The translations under genes were made by a program, and so were the position numbers. Positions 7,824-17,416 of a DNA stretch of 64,000 bases are shown one piece after another. The stretch's first letter is position 1. Every line of letters begins with the position of its first letter. The notes under the pieces were generated by a model. The model ran no database searches. It saw nothing but the letters and a program-made list of their open reading frames with translations, and was not told where the DNA came from. This DNA comes from Planctomycetota bacterium (GTDB lineage Bacteria; Planctomycetota; Phycisphaerae; Sedimentisphaerales; Anaerohalosphaeraceae), in contig VRUI01000008.1 of the NCBI GenBank assembly GCA_019456225.1, forward strand, positions 31,254-95,253. The letters run 5' to 3'.

Positions 7824-9692
7824 ATGTGCGGCATAGTTGCTTATCTTGGAAATAAAACAGCTCGACCGATACTCATCGAAGGCCTCAAACGCCTTGAGTA
7901 CCGCGGATACGACTCGGCGGGAATCGCCCTGCTGGAAAACAATGACATTACAGTCACAAAATCGGCCGGCAGAATATCGAACCTTGAAGACTGCCTCACC
8001 CGGGATGCATCGAATGCGTCACTGGGAATCGGCCACACCCGCTGGGCAACCCACGGAAAACCCAACACAATAAACGCACACCCGCACCAGGACTACACCG
8101 GCAAGATCGTCGTCGTCCACAACGGCATAATCGAAAACTATGCGACTCTGAAAAAGTGGCTCAAAACAAAGGATGTTCCGTTCGTCAGCGAGACAGACTC
8201 GGAAGTAATCGCAAACCTCATCGGATACTTCTACGCCGAAGGCAACGACAAACAGGGCCGCAAAGCCTCCGGCTCTACCAGCAAATTCGAATGGGCCGTA
8301 CAGGAAGCACTCAGCGAACTGGTCGGAACATACGGACTTGCGATCATCTGCAAAGACTACCCAGACACTCTGATAGGCGCAAAAAAGGGAAGCCCGCTGA
8401 TCCTCGGAGTAGGCGAAAAAGAATTCATCATCGCCTCGGACGCGTCAGCTATCGTAGAACACACGACACAGGCGATATATCTGTCCGACAATGAAATGGC
8501 AATCGCCACAAGCGAAGGCTTTAGAACGAAAACAATTGACAACGTCGAAGTGACAAAGAGCCTCAAGGAAATCGAATTTTCTCTCGAAGAAATTGAACTC
8601 GCCGATTTCGACCATTACATGCTCAAAGAAATTTACGAACAGCCGACATCGATCGCAAGATGCCTCGGCGGAAGGATAGACCTGAAGAGCTCAAGAGTCG
8701 TACTCGGCGGTTTGCAGGACATACTAAGAGATCTGACCAAGACGAAACGAATCATACTGACGGCTTGCGGAACGGCATGGCACGCAGCACTGGTCGGCGA
8801 ATTCCTCTTCGAGCAGCTCGCCAGGATCCCGGCAGAAGTCGAATACGCAAGCGAATTCAGATACCGCAACCCGATCATCGAGGAAGGAACCATAGTAATT
8901 GCCATCAGCCAGTCCGGCGAAACAGCCGACACACTAGCTGCCATCGAGCAAGCCAAAGAAAGAGGAGCGACAGTCCTGGGAGTAGTAAACGTAGTAGGAT
9001 CGACGATCGCGCGCACAACCGACGCAGGCGTCTACCTGAGAGTAGGCCCGGAGATCGGCGTTGCAAGCACAAAAGCCTTTACCGCCCAGGTCGCAGTACT
9101 GACAATGCTCGCAATTGAGCTTGGCCGAAGACGCCATCTAAGCAACGAATACGCATACACCCTGCTAAAAGAGCTGGCAACTATTCACGAAAAGATCCCA
9201 CCGATCCTCGCCCAGACAGACCACATAAAAGAGATAGCCAAAGCAAACATCGACAAAGAAAACTGGCTCTTCCTCGGCCGCGGACTGAACTACCCGGTCG
9301 CACTGGAAGGCGCACTCAAGCTCAAAGAGATCAGCTACATACACGCAGAGGGTTTGCCCGCTGCCGAAATGAAGCACGGACCCATCGCGCTGATCACAGA
9401 CGACATGCCGGCGGTATTTATCGCGACAAAATGCTCGCAATACGATAAGATCATCGGAAACATTGAGGAGGTACGCGCAAGAGGCGGCAAGACGATAGTG
9501 GTAGCAACCGAAGGCGACGAAAACATCAAACAATACGCCGACCACCTTATCACAGTACCAGACACAAACGAATACCTCCAACCGATGATCAATGCCATTC
9601 CCCTCCAGCTGCTGGCCTACCATGCGGCAGTACTAAGAGGACACGACGTAGACAAACCAAGGAATCTGGCAAAAAGTGTAACTGTAGAATAG
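7824..9692 (+). CDS. glmS: Glutamine--fructose-6-phosphate aminotransferase (isomerizing)
   Basis: GlmS makes glucosamine-6-phosphate from fructose-6-phosphate and glutamine, the first step toward UDP-GlcNAc for peptidoglycan and LPS. The 622-residue protein starts MCGIVAYLG with the catalytic Cys2 of the class II glutaminase domain and has RGYDSAG and GHTRWATHG. Two SIS isomerase domains follow (TACGTAWHA, ISQSGETADT, LGRGLNYPVALEGALKLKE). The end KPRNLAKSVTVE is the family C terminus. The 220-nt upstream region shows no recognisable glmS ribozyme. Bases from 9607 on recur near 23.6 kb. Confidence 0.98.
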   Translation: MCGIVAYLGNKTARPILIEGLKRLEYRGYDSAGIALLENNDITVTKSAGRISNLEDCLTRDASNASLGIGHTRWATHGKPNTINAHPHQDYTGKIVVVHNGIIENYATLKKWLKTKDVPFVSETDSEVIANLIGYFYAEGNDKQGRKASGSTSKFEWAVQEALSELVGTYGLAIICKDYPDTLIGAKKGSPLILGVGEKEFIIASDASAIVEHTTQAIYLSDNEMAIATSEGFRTKTIDNVEVTKSLKEIEFSLEEIELADFDHYMLKEIYEQPTSIARCLGGRIDLKSSRVVLGGLQDILRDLTKTKRIILTACGTAWHAALVGEFLFEQLARIPAEVEYASEFRYRNPIIEEGTIVIAISQSGETADTLAAIEQAKERGATVLGVVNVVGSTIARTTDAGVYLRVGPEIGVASTKAFTAQVAVLTMLAIELGRRRHLSNEYAYTLLKELATIHEKIPPILAQTDHIKEIAKANIDKENWLFLGRGLNYPVALEGALKLKEISYIHAEGLPAAEMKHGPIALITDDMPAVFIATKCSQYDKIIGNIEEVRARGGKTIVVATEGDENIKQYADHLITVPDTNEYLQPMINAIPLQLLAYHAAVLRGHDVDKPRNLAKSVTVE

Positions 9693-9719
9693 AAAAACCC
9701 AAGCAAATTCCGTAAATTT
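9607..9719 (+). repeat. Direct repeat, copy 1: 3' end of glmS plus 27 nt
   Basis: These 113 bases recur at 23631-23743 with nine differences and no gaps. Here they encode the last 28 residues of functional GlmS and its stop. The two copies bracket the second T2SS operon. Confidence 0.88.
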
Positions 9720-9940
9720 CACATGGGCAACCCCCTCGAAAAAGTGGTACAAAAGTGGGACGTTTCTGGTACGCTTTTCATTTGCGGAACTTTCAATATC
9801 CACTATATCCGCTGGGTATTTCATTTGGGAGTGATTATAGCACTTTCTGTGCCTTATGCTACATATCTGGTACAATGTACCTATTTCACCCGTTTCCCCA
9901 AGGAAAAGCCTAATCCCAAGCCTCAAAAAAAGGCTCTCTT
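9693..9940. other. Non-coding stretch after glmS
   Basis: I see no gene here. The first 27 bases belong to the glmS-tail repeat. An open frame across 9723-9944 has no family resemblance and no ribosome site. A T-poor end near 9925 (AAAAAAAGGCT) has no convincing stem, so no terminator is called. Confidence 0.5.
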
Positions 9941-10228
9941 TTGAATGCTCATCACCAACCGTTTTACAGCGACCAGGTCGGTGACGTCCCGGTAAACTTC
10001 CTCTCCGATGTTGACACAACCGGAGGCAACTCAGGCTCGGCAACACTCAATCGAAAAGGCGAACTTGTCGGACTACTCTTCGATGGCAACTCCGAATCAC
10101 TTGCAAGCGACATGATATTCATGCCCAAAATCACAAGATCAATACACGCAGATATCCGATACATACTCTGGTTCATGAAAAACGTCGACCACGCAGAAAA
10201 CCTGCTTAAAGAAATGAACGTAAATTAA
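9941..10228 (+). pseudogene. C-terminal remnant of an S46-family dipeptidyl-peptidase
   Basis: The frame encodes DVPVNFLSDVDTTGGNSGSA, KGELVGLLFDGN and a following ADIRYILWFMKN, which is the C-terminal catalytic end of S46 (DPP7/DPP11-type) peptidases, including the GGNSGS nucleophile motif. Intact members are about 700 residues; here only ~90 remain, with no signal peptide and none of the N-terminal catalytic domain. The resemblance begins abruptly near 9960. I infer a deletion or rearrangement scar next to the glmS tail repeat. Confidence 0.82.
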
Positions 10229-10406
10229 TTGAACAGCGAGGCTGTGCATCCTGCCGGACACAACCCTGGCAAAGTCGAATTTAGCATTTCGCGGGCTCTC
10301 TGCTAGCCAGTCACGAGCGTTCAAGACTCGACAGGTCAGCGGGCTGGTTCATTCTTGCATGTTATGTATGGATAACCATACACGGAGCCTTCTGCCCTAT
10401 ATGATT

Positions 10407-10958
10407 TTACAGCACCTTAGTGCCTTTATAGCACCAATGCCAGGGTTCATAAATAATGCCATATCTGTTATCCCTGGGATAACTGAGATAAAAACCAAAC
10501 CTGTTGCCATTTTTGATGAGCCATTTGAAAGCCTCAGAATGTTCGAATTCTTCTTCCAGTGCCAAAAAGCCAGGTGTAGTCAGGTCGATAGCTTTTCCTG
10601 TGTGATGTTCACTGTATCCCGGCCGAGCACTTACTTTAAAGATCTCTTCATCAGAAAGACCTCGCATTCTTTTCTTTTCTACGATTTCTGACTGCCGCTC
10701 AATACTTCTAAAAGCCGAGACAAGGTGCAGCAGGACTTCTTGATCCCCGGCAGCATCACGCATTCTTTCCCATGCAATCAAAACGTCAGGGTGCAAATGA
10801 AAAAACCGACCATTATCTTCAAATTCAACTAATTCATGTTGCTGTGGATATTGAGGCATAGGCAATTTCTTTGAGTAATCTTGTTTTTTGTCGCAGCCGG
10901 AATAAAGGTTTACCATCACAATTATAGCAACTAACATCATCCAGGGTTTGGTATTCAT
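10407..10958 (-). CDS. M15-family D-Ala-D-Ala carboxypeptidase-like lipoprotein
   Basis: The ~183-residue protein begins MNTKPWMMLVAIIVMVNLYSGC, a signal peptide with a lipobox-like end, so a periplasmic lipoprotein is likely. It carries the M15/VanY zinc motifs SEHHTGKAID (His and Asp ligands) and EPWHW (His ligand), with SAFRS upstream. Such enzymes trim peptidoglycan stem peptides. I start at 10958 rather than the longer frame at 10988 because the signal peptide begins there. It lies downstream of gspD on the same strand; a link with secretion is not shown. Confidence 0.87.
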   Translation of the reverse strand: MNTKPWMMLVAIIVMVNLYSGCDKKQDYSKKLPMPQYPQQHELVEFEDNGRFFHLHPDVLIAWERMRDAAGDQEVLLHLVSAFRSIERQSEIVEKKRMRGLSDEEIFKVSARPGYSEHHTGKAIDLTTPGFLALEEEFEHSEAFKWLIKNGNRFGFYLSYPRDNRYGIIYEPWHWCYKGTKVL

Positions 10959-11193
10959 TGGTCTATTGCCCTTTTCAAAATAAAACATTAAGTTTGGGCA
11001 TTATAACAGGGAAAACCTGAAAGGTCGATTGAAATCTACATGACATTTGAACGCCCACTCCTATTTTGGCGTACCAGATTTGTTAGATTGTGTGGGGTAA
11101 AAGATCAACGACGGCAAGCTATCGTCTTATCTCGCTTTTGGGAAGGCAGAACTCGCCCGGTCCATTACCGTTAAGCGGGCACAATACCTCCGG

Positions 11194-13491
11194 CTACGGT
11201 TGGGACTTCATCATATTGACAATCTTCAATAGTTGCTTTTCTATTGCACTCATATCTACAGGCTCAGCACTTTTTTTGGACTCATTAACCTTTTTAGGCT
11301 CATAAACTTTTTTGGGCTTATTAACTTTTTTAGGCTTATAAACTTTTTTAGGTTCATAAACTTTTTTGGGCTCATTAATCGGTTCTTTTTGGGATGGAGT
11401 CATAGTTTTTACGTAAGTTCGAGCCGGTTTATCGACATGTTTTTTTACGGACTGCAGGACTGATTCAAGATTTTCAATGTGCAATCTTAGATTTTTATTC
11501 TGGTCGAGATTTTGCAGAATATTACTTTTTTTCCGCTCATTTTCAGAAATTTCCAGCAACTCGGCTTCATTGCTGGCGACTATGGGAGTAAGGAATATAA
11601 GAAGTTCTGTTTTCTGCTGAGACCTGACTGTCTTTCTGAACAATCCTCCCAGAATGGGTAGATCACCCAGGAAAGGCACCTTTTCGACAGATTCCGTTTC
11701 CTGATCCTGCATCAGCCCGCCAATAACTATTGTCTGACCATTTTTGACCGCGACCCTGCTCTCGGAAGAACGCTTGGCGAATACAGCTGCATTAACAGTT
11801 TCTGAGATGGGGACAGTTTTGGCGGTTGTCGTCGAAATTTCCGGGATTATGTCCATGATCACGAGTCCCTGCGGATTGATATACGGCGTAACTTCGAGAA
11901 TAATTCCAATATCTTCGTATTCAATCGTGTTGATCGTCTGGCCGGTTTCGGTTGTACGAGTATCTCTAATAAAGGGAACCTCTTCGCCAACGGTAATCCT
12001 GGCCGTCTGGTTATTACTCGTTAAGATGTACGGCCTTGACAGCACGTTGAGCTTGCCGACAGTCTCAAGAGCATGGAGAGTGACGCTCAGATCGCCTTCG
12101 AGTATTTTCGTCACGAAACCGGTGCCTGTGGCATCTGGCACAAACTCAGTTCCGATTAGCGTTTCGCCTCCGCTGTCACGCATGTTCAAAACGGAAAACT
12201 CCATTCCAAGGTCGAGACCGCTGTTTAGAGTAACTTCGGCAAGAAGCACCTTGATCAGCACCTGCGGAACAGGTTTATCAAGTTCGTCTATGATCGCCTT
12301 AATCTTTTTATAGTTTTTCGAGGAGGTCATAATAAGTAAGGCATTGGTATCCTCATCGGATTCGAAATAGACTTCGTCAGAGAGATCGCCTGAACTGGAT
12401 GAATTGCTGCTTGACCGTCTGCCCTGCGAAGAGCCCCCGCCTCTCGATGAGCCGGCATTATTTTGATTGATCTGTTCCATCTCCTGGAAAAGATTATTGA
12501 GCACCTCTTTAAGGTTATCGGATCTCGCGTTTTTGAGGAAATATATAAATATCGTTCTTTCCTCGTCCGGGTTCGAGTCCAACTCGATAATGACCTTTTC
12601 AACAACATCAAGTATGTCGCTTGGGCCGCTTACAACAACAGTACTCGTTCGTTCATCGGCTGCTGCGACAACACTGATATCCGGACCGACACCGCTTTGA
12701 CTGTCCCGTCCGCGGTCTCCGCCGCGATCTGAGCCCCTACCGCCTCTCCCCATGAAACTTGCCATCCGGGAAAAAGGGTTTCGCGATTCATTACCACCTG
12801 ATGTCTGCCGCCTGTTGGTGTCGAATACTTCATTGATAAGATCAGCGGTGTTTTCCGCATCGGCATAGACCAGTCGAAATACCCTGACTTCCGAAATAGC
12901 GGACATCTGAGTATCAAGTGCATTAATAATCTCCAGCAGACGTTTGATGTTTGCGGTCGTATCGGTAATGATCAGGCTGTTACTGCCCTGGTTGGTTGAC
13001 AATTCGGCGTATTCGGGGACAAGCGGAAGCAGGCCCTCCCGCAGCTTTACCACATCGATATAACGTACAGGCACAATATGAGTAACCAGGTCGTCGCCCG
13101 GAATAATCTTGCTGGGATCACTGCCGGTTTGTACGGGTATGCTCATCTGTTTTGCCGCCTCCAATTCAACAACTTTCAATGTCTGCCCCATGCGAATAGC
13201 TGCCAATCCCTTCACCTTAATGATCGAATTGATCAGCGAGATTGCACGGTCGACACCGATCGGCTGCTGGCTGATGACGGTTATGCGTCCTTCGATAGAG
13301 ATATCCGAGATGATAACCATACCTACAACCTTGGAAAGATATTCAAGCACATCCATTATCGGCGCATCTTTGAAATTCATCAAAATCTGCTGATCTTTTT
13401 TACGTCCAGGATCTTCGGCAAAAGCCGGCACAAATCCTGACAAGAAGAACATTACCGTAATTATTACGATTACAAAACGTTTCATTTCCAT
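11194..13491 (-). CDS. gspD: T2SS outer-membrane secretin GspD (second T2SS set)
   Basis: GspD forms the outer-membrane channel. The 765-residue product has a signal peptide (FVIVIITVMFFLSGFVPAFA), an N0 domain (FKDAPIMDVLEYLSKVVGM), N1-N3 domains (residues ~115-400, for example VPVRYIDVVKLREGLLPLVP and VFRLVYADAENTADLINEVF), Gly/Arg-rich and Ser/Gly-rich linkers, and the secretin core ending PFLGDLPILGGLFRKT and LLIFLTPIV. After residue ~635 it has a coiled segment and a basic Pro/Lys repeat tail instead of the usual S-domain. An AGGA site precedes the ATG. It is the last gene of the minus-strand T2SS operon. Confidence 0.95.
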   Translation of the reverse strand: MEMKRFVIVIITVMFFLSGFVPAFAEDPGRKKDQQILMNFKDAPIMDVLEYLSKVVGMVIISDISIEGRITVISQQPIGVDRAISLINSIIKVKGLAAIRMGQTLKVVELEAAKQMSIPVQTGSDPSKIIPGDDLVTHIVPVRYIDVVKLREGLLPLVPEYAELSTNQGSNSLIITDTTANIKRLLEIINALDTQMSAISEVRVFRLVYADAENTADLINEVFDTNRRQTSGGNESRNPFSRMASFMGRGGRGSDRGGDRGRDSQSGVGPDISVVAAADERTSTVVVSGPSDILDVVEKVIIELDSNPDEERTIFIYFLKNARSDNLKEVLNNLFQEMEQINQNNAGSSRGGGSSQGRRSSSNSSSSGDLSDEVYFESDEDTNALLIMTSSKNYKKIKAIIDELDKPVPQVLIKVLLAEVTLNSGLDLGMEFSVLNMRDSGGETLIGTEFVPDATGTGFVTKILEGDLSVTLHALETVGKLNVLSRPYILTSNNQTARITVGEEVPFIRDTRTTETGQTINTIEYEDIGIILEVTPYINPQGLVIMDIIPEISTTTAKTVPISETVNAAVFAKRSSESRVAVKNGQTIVIGGLMQDQETESVEKVPFLGDLPILGGLFRKTVRSQQKTELLIFLTPIVASNEAELLEISENERKKSNILQNLDQNKNLRLHIENLESVLQSVKKHVDKPARTYVKTMTPSQKEPINEPKKVYEPKKVYKPKKVNKPKKVYEPKKVNESKKSAEPVDMSAIEKQLLKIVNMMKSQP
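11279..11386 (-). repeat. 18-nt tandem repeat encoding (E/K)PKKV(Y/N) in GspD tail
   Basis: Six 18-nt units, in frame, encode a PKKVYE-like hexapeptide near the GspD C terminus. The tail is basic and proline-rich and would probably extend from the secretin barrel. Unit-to-unit differences are mostly single bases. Confidence 0.88.
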
Positions 13492-13564
13492 GAGTTTTTT
13501 CCTTTTTCGATCAAAAGTTTTGGCCTGATATAATCAAAAGGCCAATTCCTTATTGTTTACTTTA

Positions 13565-14125
13565 TTAGTCAAGCTCTTTTTTTCTTCTTTCCAGCATTTT
13601 CCTGAGTATTTCGCTTTCGTCGGTGCCTTGAATTGCCGGTGAGTTTGGGTCGGAAGAACCGAGCGATCTGGATGTCGTGGTATAAGCCGCGGCACCGGGC
13701 ACGACACCTGACATATCCATCCCAACCATTATTTCAACTTTGGTCTGGTTCTTATCGAATACTACCCGGTCGGCTTTTATTTCTTTGATTACCATTCCGT
13801 CAACCTGCTCTCCAATGGATGCCAGGAATAATTCCCCACTGGACTGGTTTTCAATAAAGGCAAGCTTCTTGTTACTGTCGATCGCCACCCCCCTGAGGAT
13901 AAAAACAAATGCTATATCAGGGGCGGCAACGGTATTAGGTTCTGCAGGACGAACGTCAACACGCACAGGCCTGCGGGGCGATCTATCCTTTGAAAAGATA
14001 TTTCGCTGAATAATAACGCCATAGCTTTCCTTTGACTTCTCGTCTTGTCCAGTTTGCTCGCCATGACCGGCAAGAGCCATCAGCAGCATCAAAACAACAA
14101 TCACATATTTACCCGGTTTATTCAT
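13565..14125 (-). CDS. GspC-like T2SS periplasmic/inner-membrane protein
   Basis: The 186-residue protein starts with a membrane helix or signal (YVIVVLMLLMALAGHG) and then has the GspC homology-region pattern: RNIFSKDR, FVFILRGVAIDSNKKLAFIE, SIGEQVDGMVIKEIKADRVVF. In known systems this region contacts the N0 domain of GspD. There is no C-terminal PDZ domain; instead there is a Ser/Pro-rich linker and a charged helix (EILRKMLERRKKELD). It overlaps the upstream gspM by 8 nt and precedes gspD, which supports the role. Confidence 0.78.
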   Translation of the reverse strand: MNKPGKYVIVVLMLLMALAGHGEQTGQDEKSKESYGVIIQRNIFSKDRSPRRPVRVDVRPAEPNTVAAPDIAFVFILRGVAIDSNKKLAFIENQSSGELFLASIGEQVDGMVIKEIKADRVVFDKNQTKVEIMVGMDMSGVVPGAAAYTTTSRSLGSSDPNSPAIQGTDESEILRKMLERRKKELD

Positions 14126-14678
14126 TATTCACCATCTCATTCTTCTGGTCATAAACGTATATCGATGAAACTCTCATCTGAATCGTCATCTGCGAGCCGC
14201 TCTCGTCGGAGGCGCCCATCTGCATAGTCTTGATCTTCAGCGGTATTGGAGCATTTTCAATATCCCACAGAAACATTGTCACAGATTTCATATTACCTTT
14301 ACCCGAGACAAGAAACTCAATTTCTCTAACGCTGCCGTCAGTATCGCGTTCAATACGCTCAGGCTGCATCGAAGCGAGAGTAAGGTAATTCTTATAAGAA
14401 ACATCTTCAAGGTACCGCAGCACAATACCTTCGGTAACGGCCGGATCGTTCGACAAACCGGAATCTGTCATCTTCCGCCACCTTTCAGAAAGCAGTTTTC
14501 GCCGCTTCATAACTGACAATCCTTTTTCGACGTCAGCGGCAAGCTTGTCTTTGTGATCCTTTACCTCGCTGCGTTTTGCCATCAATGGAGATAGTATGTA
14601 CTTGTCCGAGATCAGCAACGCTATAGCAAAGGCTGCAAGGATAAGTATGATCTTTTCTCTACGGCTTAAACCTGTCAT
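14118..14678 (-). CDS. gspM: GspM/PilO-like T2SS protein (second T2SS set)
   Basis: The 186-residue protein has one N-terminal helix (IILILAAFAIALLISDKYIL), a coiled segment and a periplasmic ferredoxin-like domain (SVREIEFLVSGKGNMKSVTMFLWDIE in two parts), as in GspM and PilO. It overlaps gspL by 4 nt and the GspC-like gene by 8 nt, so the three are probably translated together. Confidence 0.8.
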   Translation of the reverse strand: MTGLSRREKIILILAAFAIALLISDKYILSPLMAKRSEVKDHKDKLAADVEKGLSVMKRRKLLSERWRKMTDSGLSNDPAVTEGIVLRYLEDVSYKNYLTLASMQPERIERDTDGSVREIEFLVSGKGNMKSVTMFLWDIENAPIPLKIKTMQMGASDESGSQMTIQMRVSSIYVYDQKNEMVNNE

Positions 14679-16057
14679 CGCTGCGGCCCTCCATACTGGT
14701 AATTTATCGCGAACGATATTGTCTTGGTGTTTTTCGCGGTCTGCCGGATATACAGCAACTTGACATTAGTGAAAGACTTGCTTTTTTCAAGCTTATCGAG
14801 CACGTCCAGGGCAGCGGTTTCTTCAACTGCTTTTCCTGTAATAACCTGGTTTAGAGACTCATCGACAGCGAGGCTGCTTATCCAAACATCACCCTTTTCA
14901 GGAAACAGCAGGGTCAGTTCACGAAGTGAGTCAATGTATTTAGTCTTACCGTCAAACCATCGCCTGGCGAAAGTAACGCGTTCTAGTACCTCCTCTGACG
15001 ATGCAACATTTTCACTCATTTCCTCGAGCCGGGCGGTAAGCTGCTTAACGTCCCTGGCGTCCATATACCACTCAAAGCCCAGGTATCCGATTATCGCGAT
15101 AACAAGAACGCAAGCTGCCGCAACTCGTGGAATTATCCTTTTAAGATTGCTTTCCTTTTTGCCGTTGAGATGACTGCCAAGAAAATCTATCGGGCATTTG
15201 GCTCCTGACATCCTCTGCCACGCAAGGCGGCCTGCCAGGCTGCAGTAATCACCGGTTTCGGCAATGTCGCCGGGCTGGGAGCAATCGACAATTTCAATAT
15301 TTTCATGCTGTCCGACAGCTTTGGCTACCCTGCCGTCATTATCGTCACCGACAACAAACGCCCTCAATCTGCCCTCACCGCTAATCTGTGACGAACCAAT
15401 TCTTTGCATTTCAACAGCGAGCCTGGCGGATATGTCTTTTTGCCCGCCCGCTGTAGACCGAAGCGGCAAATACTGAATCGACTTGATCTGACCGTCGCCA
15501 TACACAATGATCTCTGCCGAATTTCCCCAGAGATACACACCGCAGTAAATACCGGCCGTATCATCCGGCAGGCACACAAGCGAACGCAAAGTCATCGACA
15601 ATGGCGTAATATTGACCGCCTCCAGAAACGATCTCACGGAATTTACATATTCTTTTAAAACAGAAACGACAAAAATCTTATTTGCATCGCCGTTAAGCGT
15701 ACCGGAATAATCTATAAGTACGTCATCGGGCGAAAGCATCGATTTCTTTTCAAGACCAAGTTTGAGGATTCCCGGCAAAACAGATTTATCCTTCAAGGGC
15801 GGAATATCCATTTCGCAGCCGAGTACGTGCTTTGCCGAGATGCCCACTACAGCTTTTGCGCTCTTAAAACCGTTTGCCTTAAGGAACTGCCTGAAGGCTT
15901 CGATCTGGCCCGGGAGTTGTTTCGGACCGGCTCCATCCGGCATATCGAAATGGCAGGATTTGACGCTTCGAAAACCTTTTCCTGCCCGTTCAACCTGAGA
16001 TACGGCAATGCCGGTATCGGTAAACAAAACACCAGGAATATTTTTCCTTTTACCCAT
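14675..16057 (-). CDS. gspL: GspL/PilM-PilN-like T2SS assembly protein (second T2SS set)
   Basis: The 460-residue protein has an actin-like N-terminal domain (PGVLFTDTGIAVSQVERAGKG, residues ~1-300), a membrane helix near residue 315 (AAACVLVIAIIGYLGFEW) and a PilN-like periplasmic domain (WISSLAVDESLNQVITGKA). It should anchor the GspE ATPase to the membrane. Its first base is shared with the gspK stop in a TAATG junction. Confidence 0.82.
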   Translation of the reverse strand: MGKRKNIPGVLFTDTGIAVSQVERAGKGFRSVKSCHFDMPDGAGPKQLPGQIEAFRQFLKANGFKSAKAVVGISAKHVLGCEMDIPPLKDKSVLPGILKLGLEKKSMLSPDDVLIDYSGTLNGDANKIFVVSVLKEYVNSVRSFLEAVNITPLSMTLRSLVCLPDDTAGIYCGVYLWGNSAEIIVYGDGQIKSIQYLPLRSTAGGQKDISARLAVEMQRIGSSQISGEGRLRAFVVGDDNDGRVAKAVGQHENIEIVDCSQPGDIAETGDYCSLAGRLAWQRMSGAKCPIDFLGSHLNGKKESNLKRIIPRVAAACVLVIAIIGYLGFEWYMDARDVKQLTARLEEMSENVASSEEVLERVTFARRWFDGKTKYIDSLRELTLLFPEKGDVWISSLAVDESLNQVITGKAVEETAALDVLDKLEKSKSFTNVKLLYIRQTAKNTKTISFAINYQYGGPQR

Positions 16058-17403
16058 TATAATCTTTCTTTACTGTTTTCAAGTATTTTATCATCAAGCG
16101 GCCAGCCCAGGTGCGTAAGCGATTTTCTGTATATGACCTTTGCATTGCCCTCGGCGTTGTCGATAACCACATAATACCTGCGGTAACTCCGGCCGTCTTT
16201 ACTAAGAGCGACAATGTCAGCCGAATACTGATATGACGTCACCGTGATATACCGCCCGATCGCCATCGCCTTTTCATCATCCAGAGCTTCCTTCAACCAG
16301 GCGATACTGCTGTTATCCTGATCTGTGCGTTTAGAGACAATCGAATCTACATCGCTTTGCTCCAGCCCCGGCAGACAAAGCAAAACCTCTTTCGGCGCCG
16401 TATTTATATTCACAAGACCCGTAACTTCATCATCGTCACCTACAGCAAGCCTGGGTTCCATCTTCTTGAAATCTTCTTCCTTAAGGTCGCTGCGGATATA
16501 AAACTCTATCACACTTTGAAATCTATACGGGCCGCTGGCTATTATATTCTCATTAATTATAAAGTAATCCTCTTCTCCGACAGTCTCCCTGATCAAATTA
16601 CGAAGCTGACCGCCGCTTCGTCTGGAAGTTATATCTATCTTTTGTTCTCCGCCGCCGCCATTGGGCTGATAGCTGTATACTGTCACATAATTAAGAAATC
16701 CCGGCTCAAGTTTTCCGTTGCTGTTATCGGCAGGTAGAGTCTGCTGAGCATCGTTTTCATTGTCGTCCAGCACGCCGTTTCTGTTGAGGTCCTCACCATA
16801 AAGATAATCATGATCGCCTCCCTTAATCAGCAAAACCTCTTCCACTGTTTCAAGCGGTGCATTCTTGCAATTGTACGATTCGCCAAGCAGCAGGTAGTAT
16901 TCGCTTTCTGCTCCGCCTGCGGTAATCTCACTATCCGAATCACGCCAGTCGATTATCGCGTTTGCAAGCTCTGAAGTCATCGAAGGCAGCTTTAGAAGCA
17001 TCTCCAGCGAAGCGGAATTTAGATTGATCTTGCCGCCTTCGTCGGTAAGCCCGAAATCGTGATTCTTGTCGTCAGATAGATTTGGACGAAGCACCCAGAA
17101 ACGCCCGCTGCCCGAATCCATATCTTCAAAAGGCTTTTCACCGTAATCAACGGAAGATTCTGCGGAATTGGAAACCCTTGCACGCACGTAAGCGATAGCC
17201 GCATTCGCCGTCGCCTCGGCCTGAACCGACGACAAGCTATTGACAGAAGCCAACACATCAACGCGAAGAGTACGCGACATCACTATCACCATGCTTGCAA
17301 GCACCAGCGTTATCCATATCGTAACGATCAGCACCGTCCCGGGAGATTGCCTGGAGTCCCGGTCTGCCATCGTCAATATTCTATTGTTCAGTTCGCGTTT
17401 CAT
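16057..17403 (-). CDS. gspK: Minor pseudopilin GspK (second T2SS set)
   Basis: The 448-residue protein has a leader ending SPG before TVLIVTIWITLVLASMVIVM, lacking Glu5 as usual for GspK. It contains two helix-hairpin-helix-like stretches, INLNSASLEMLLKLPSMTSE and VNINTAPKEVLLCLPGLEQS. An acidic insertion DLNRNGVLDDNENDAQ resembles a calcium-binding loop, and GspK is known to bind calcium. It lies 13 nt after gspJ. Confidence 0.9.
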   Translation of the reverse strand: MKRELNNRILTMADRDSRQSPGTVLIVTIWITLVLASMVIVMSRTLRVDVLASVNSLSSVQAEATANAAIAYVRARVSNSAESSVDYGEKPFEDMDSGSGRFWVLRPNLSDDKNHDFGLTDEGGKINLNSASLEMLLKLPSMTSELANAIIDWRDSDSEITAGGAESEYYLLLGESYNCKNAPLETVEEVLLIKGGDHDYLYGEDLNRNGVLDDNENDAQQTLPADNSNGKLEPGFLNYVTVYSYQPNGGGGEQKIDITSRRSGGQLRNLIRETVGEEDYFIINENIIASGPYRFQSVIEFYIRSDLKEEDFKKMEPRLAVGDDDEVTGLVNINTAPKEVLLCLPGLEQSDVDSIVSKRTDQDNSSIAWLKEALDDEKAMAIGRYITVTSYQYSADIVALSKDGRSYRRYYVVIDNAEGNAKVIYRKSLTHLGWPLDDKILENSKERL

Positions 17404-17416
17404 TGACTTGGGTAAT

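Noticed and set aside
11233..11463. Plus-strand open frame opposite the GspD tail
   Set aside because: It is the complement of the PKKV repeat region and gives a Phe/Leu/Asn-rich nonsense repeat with no ribosome site.
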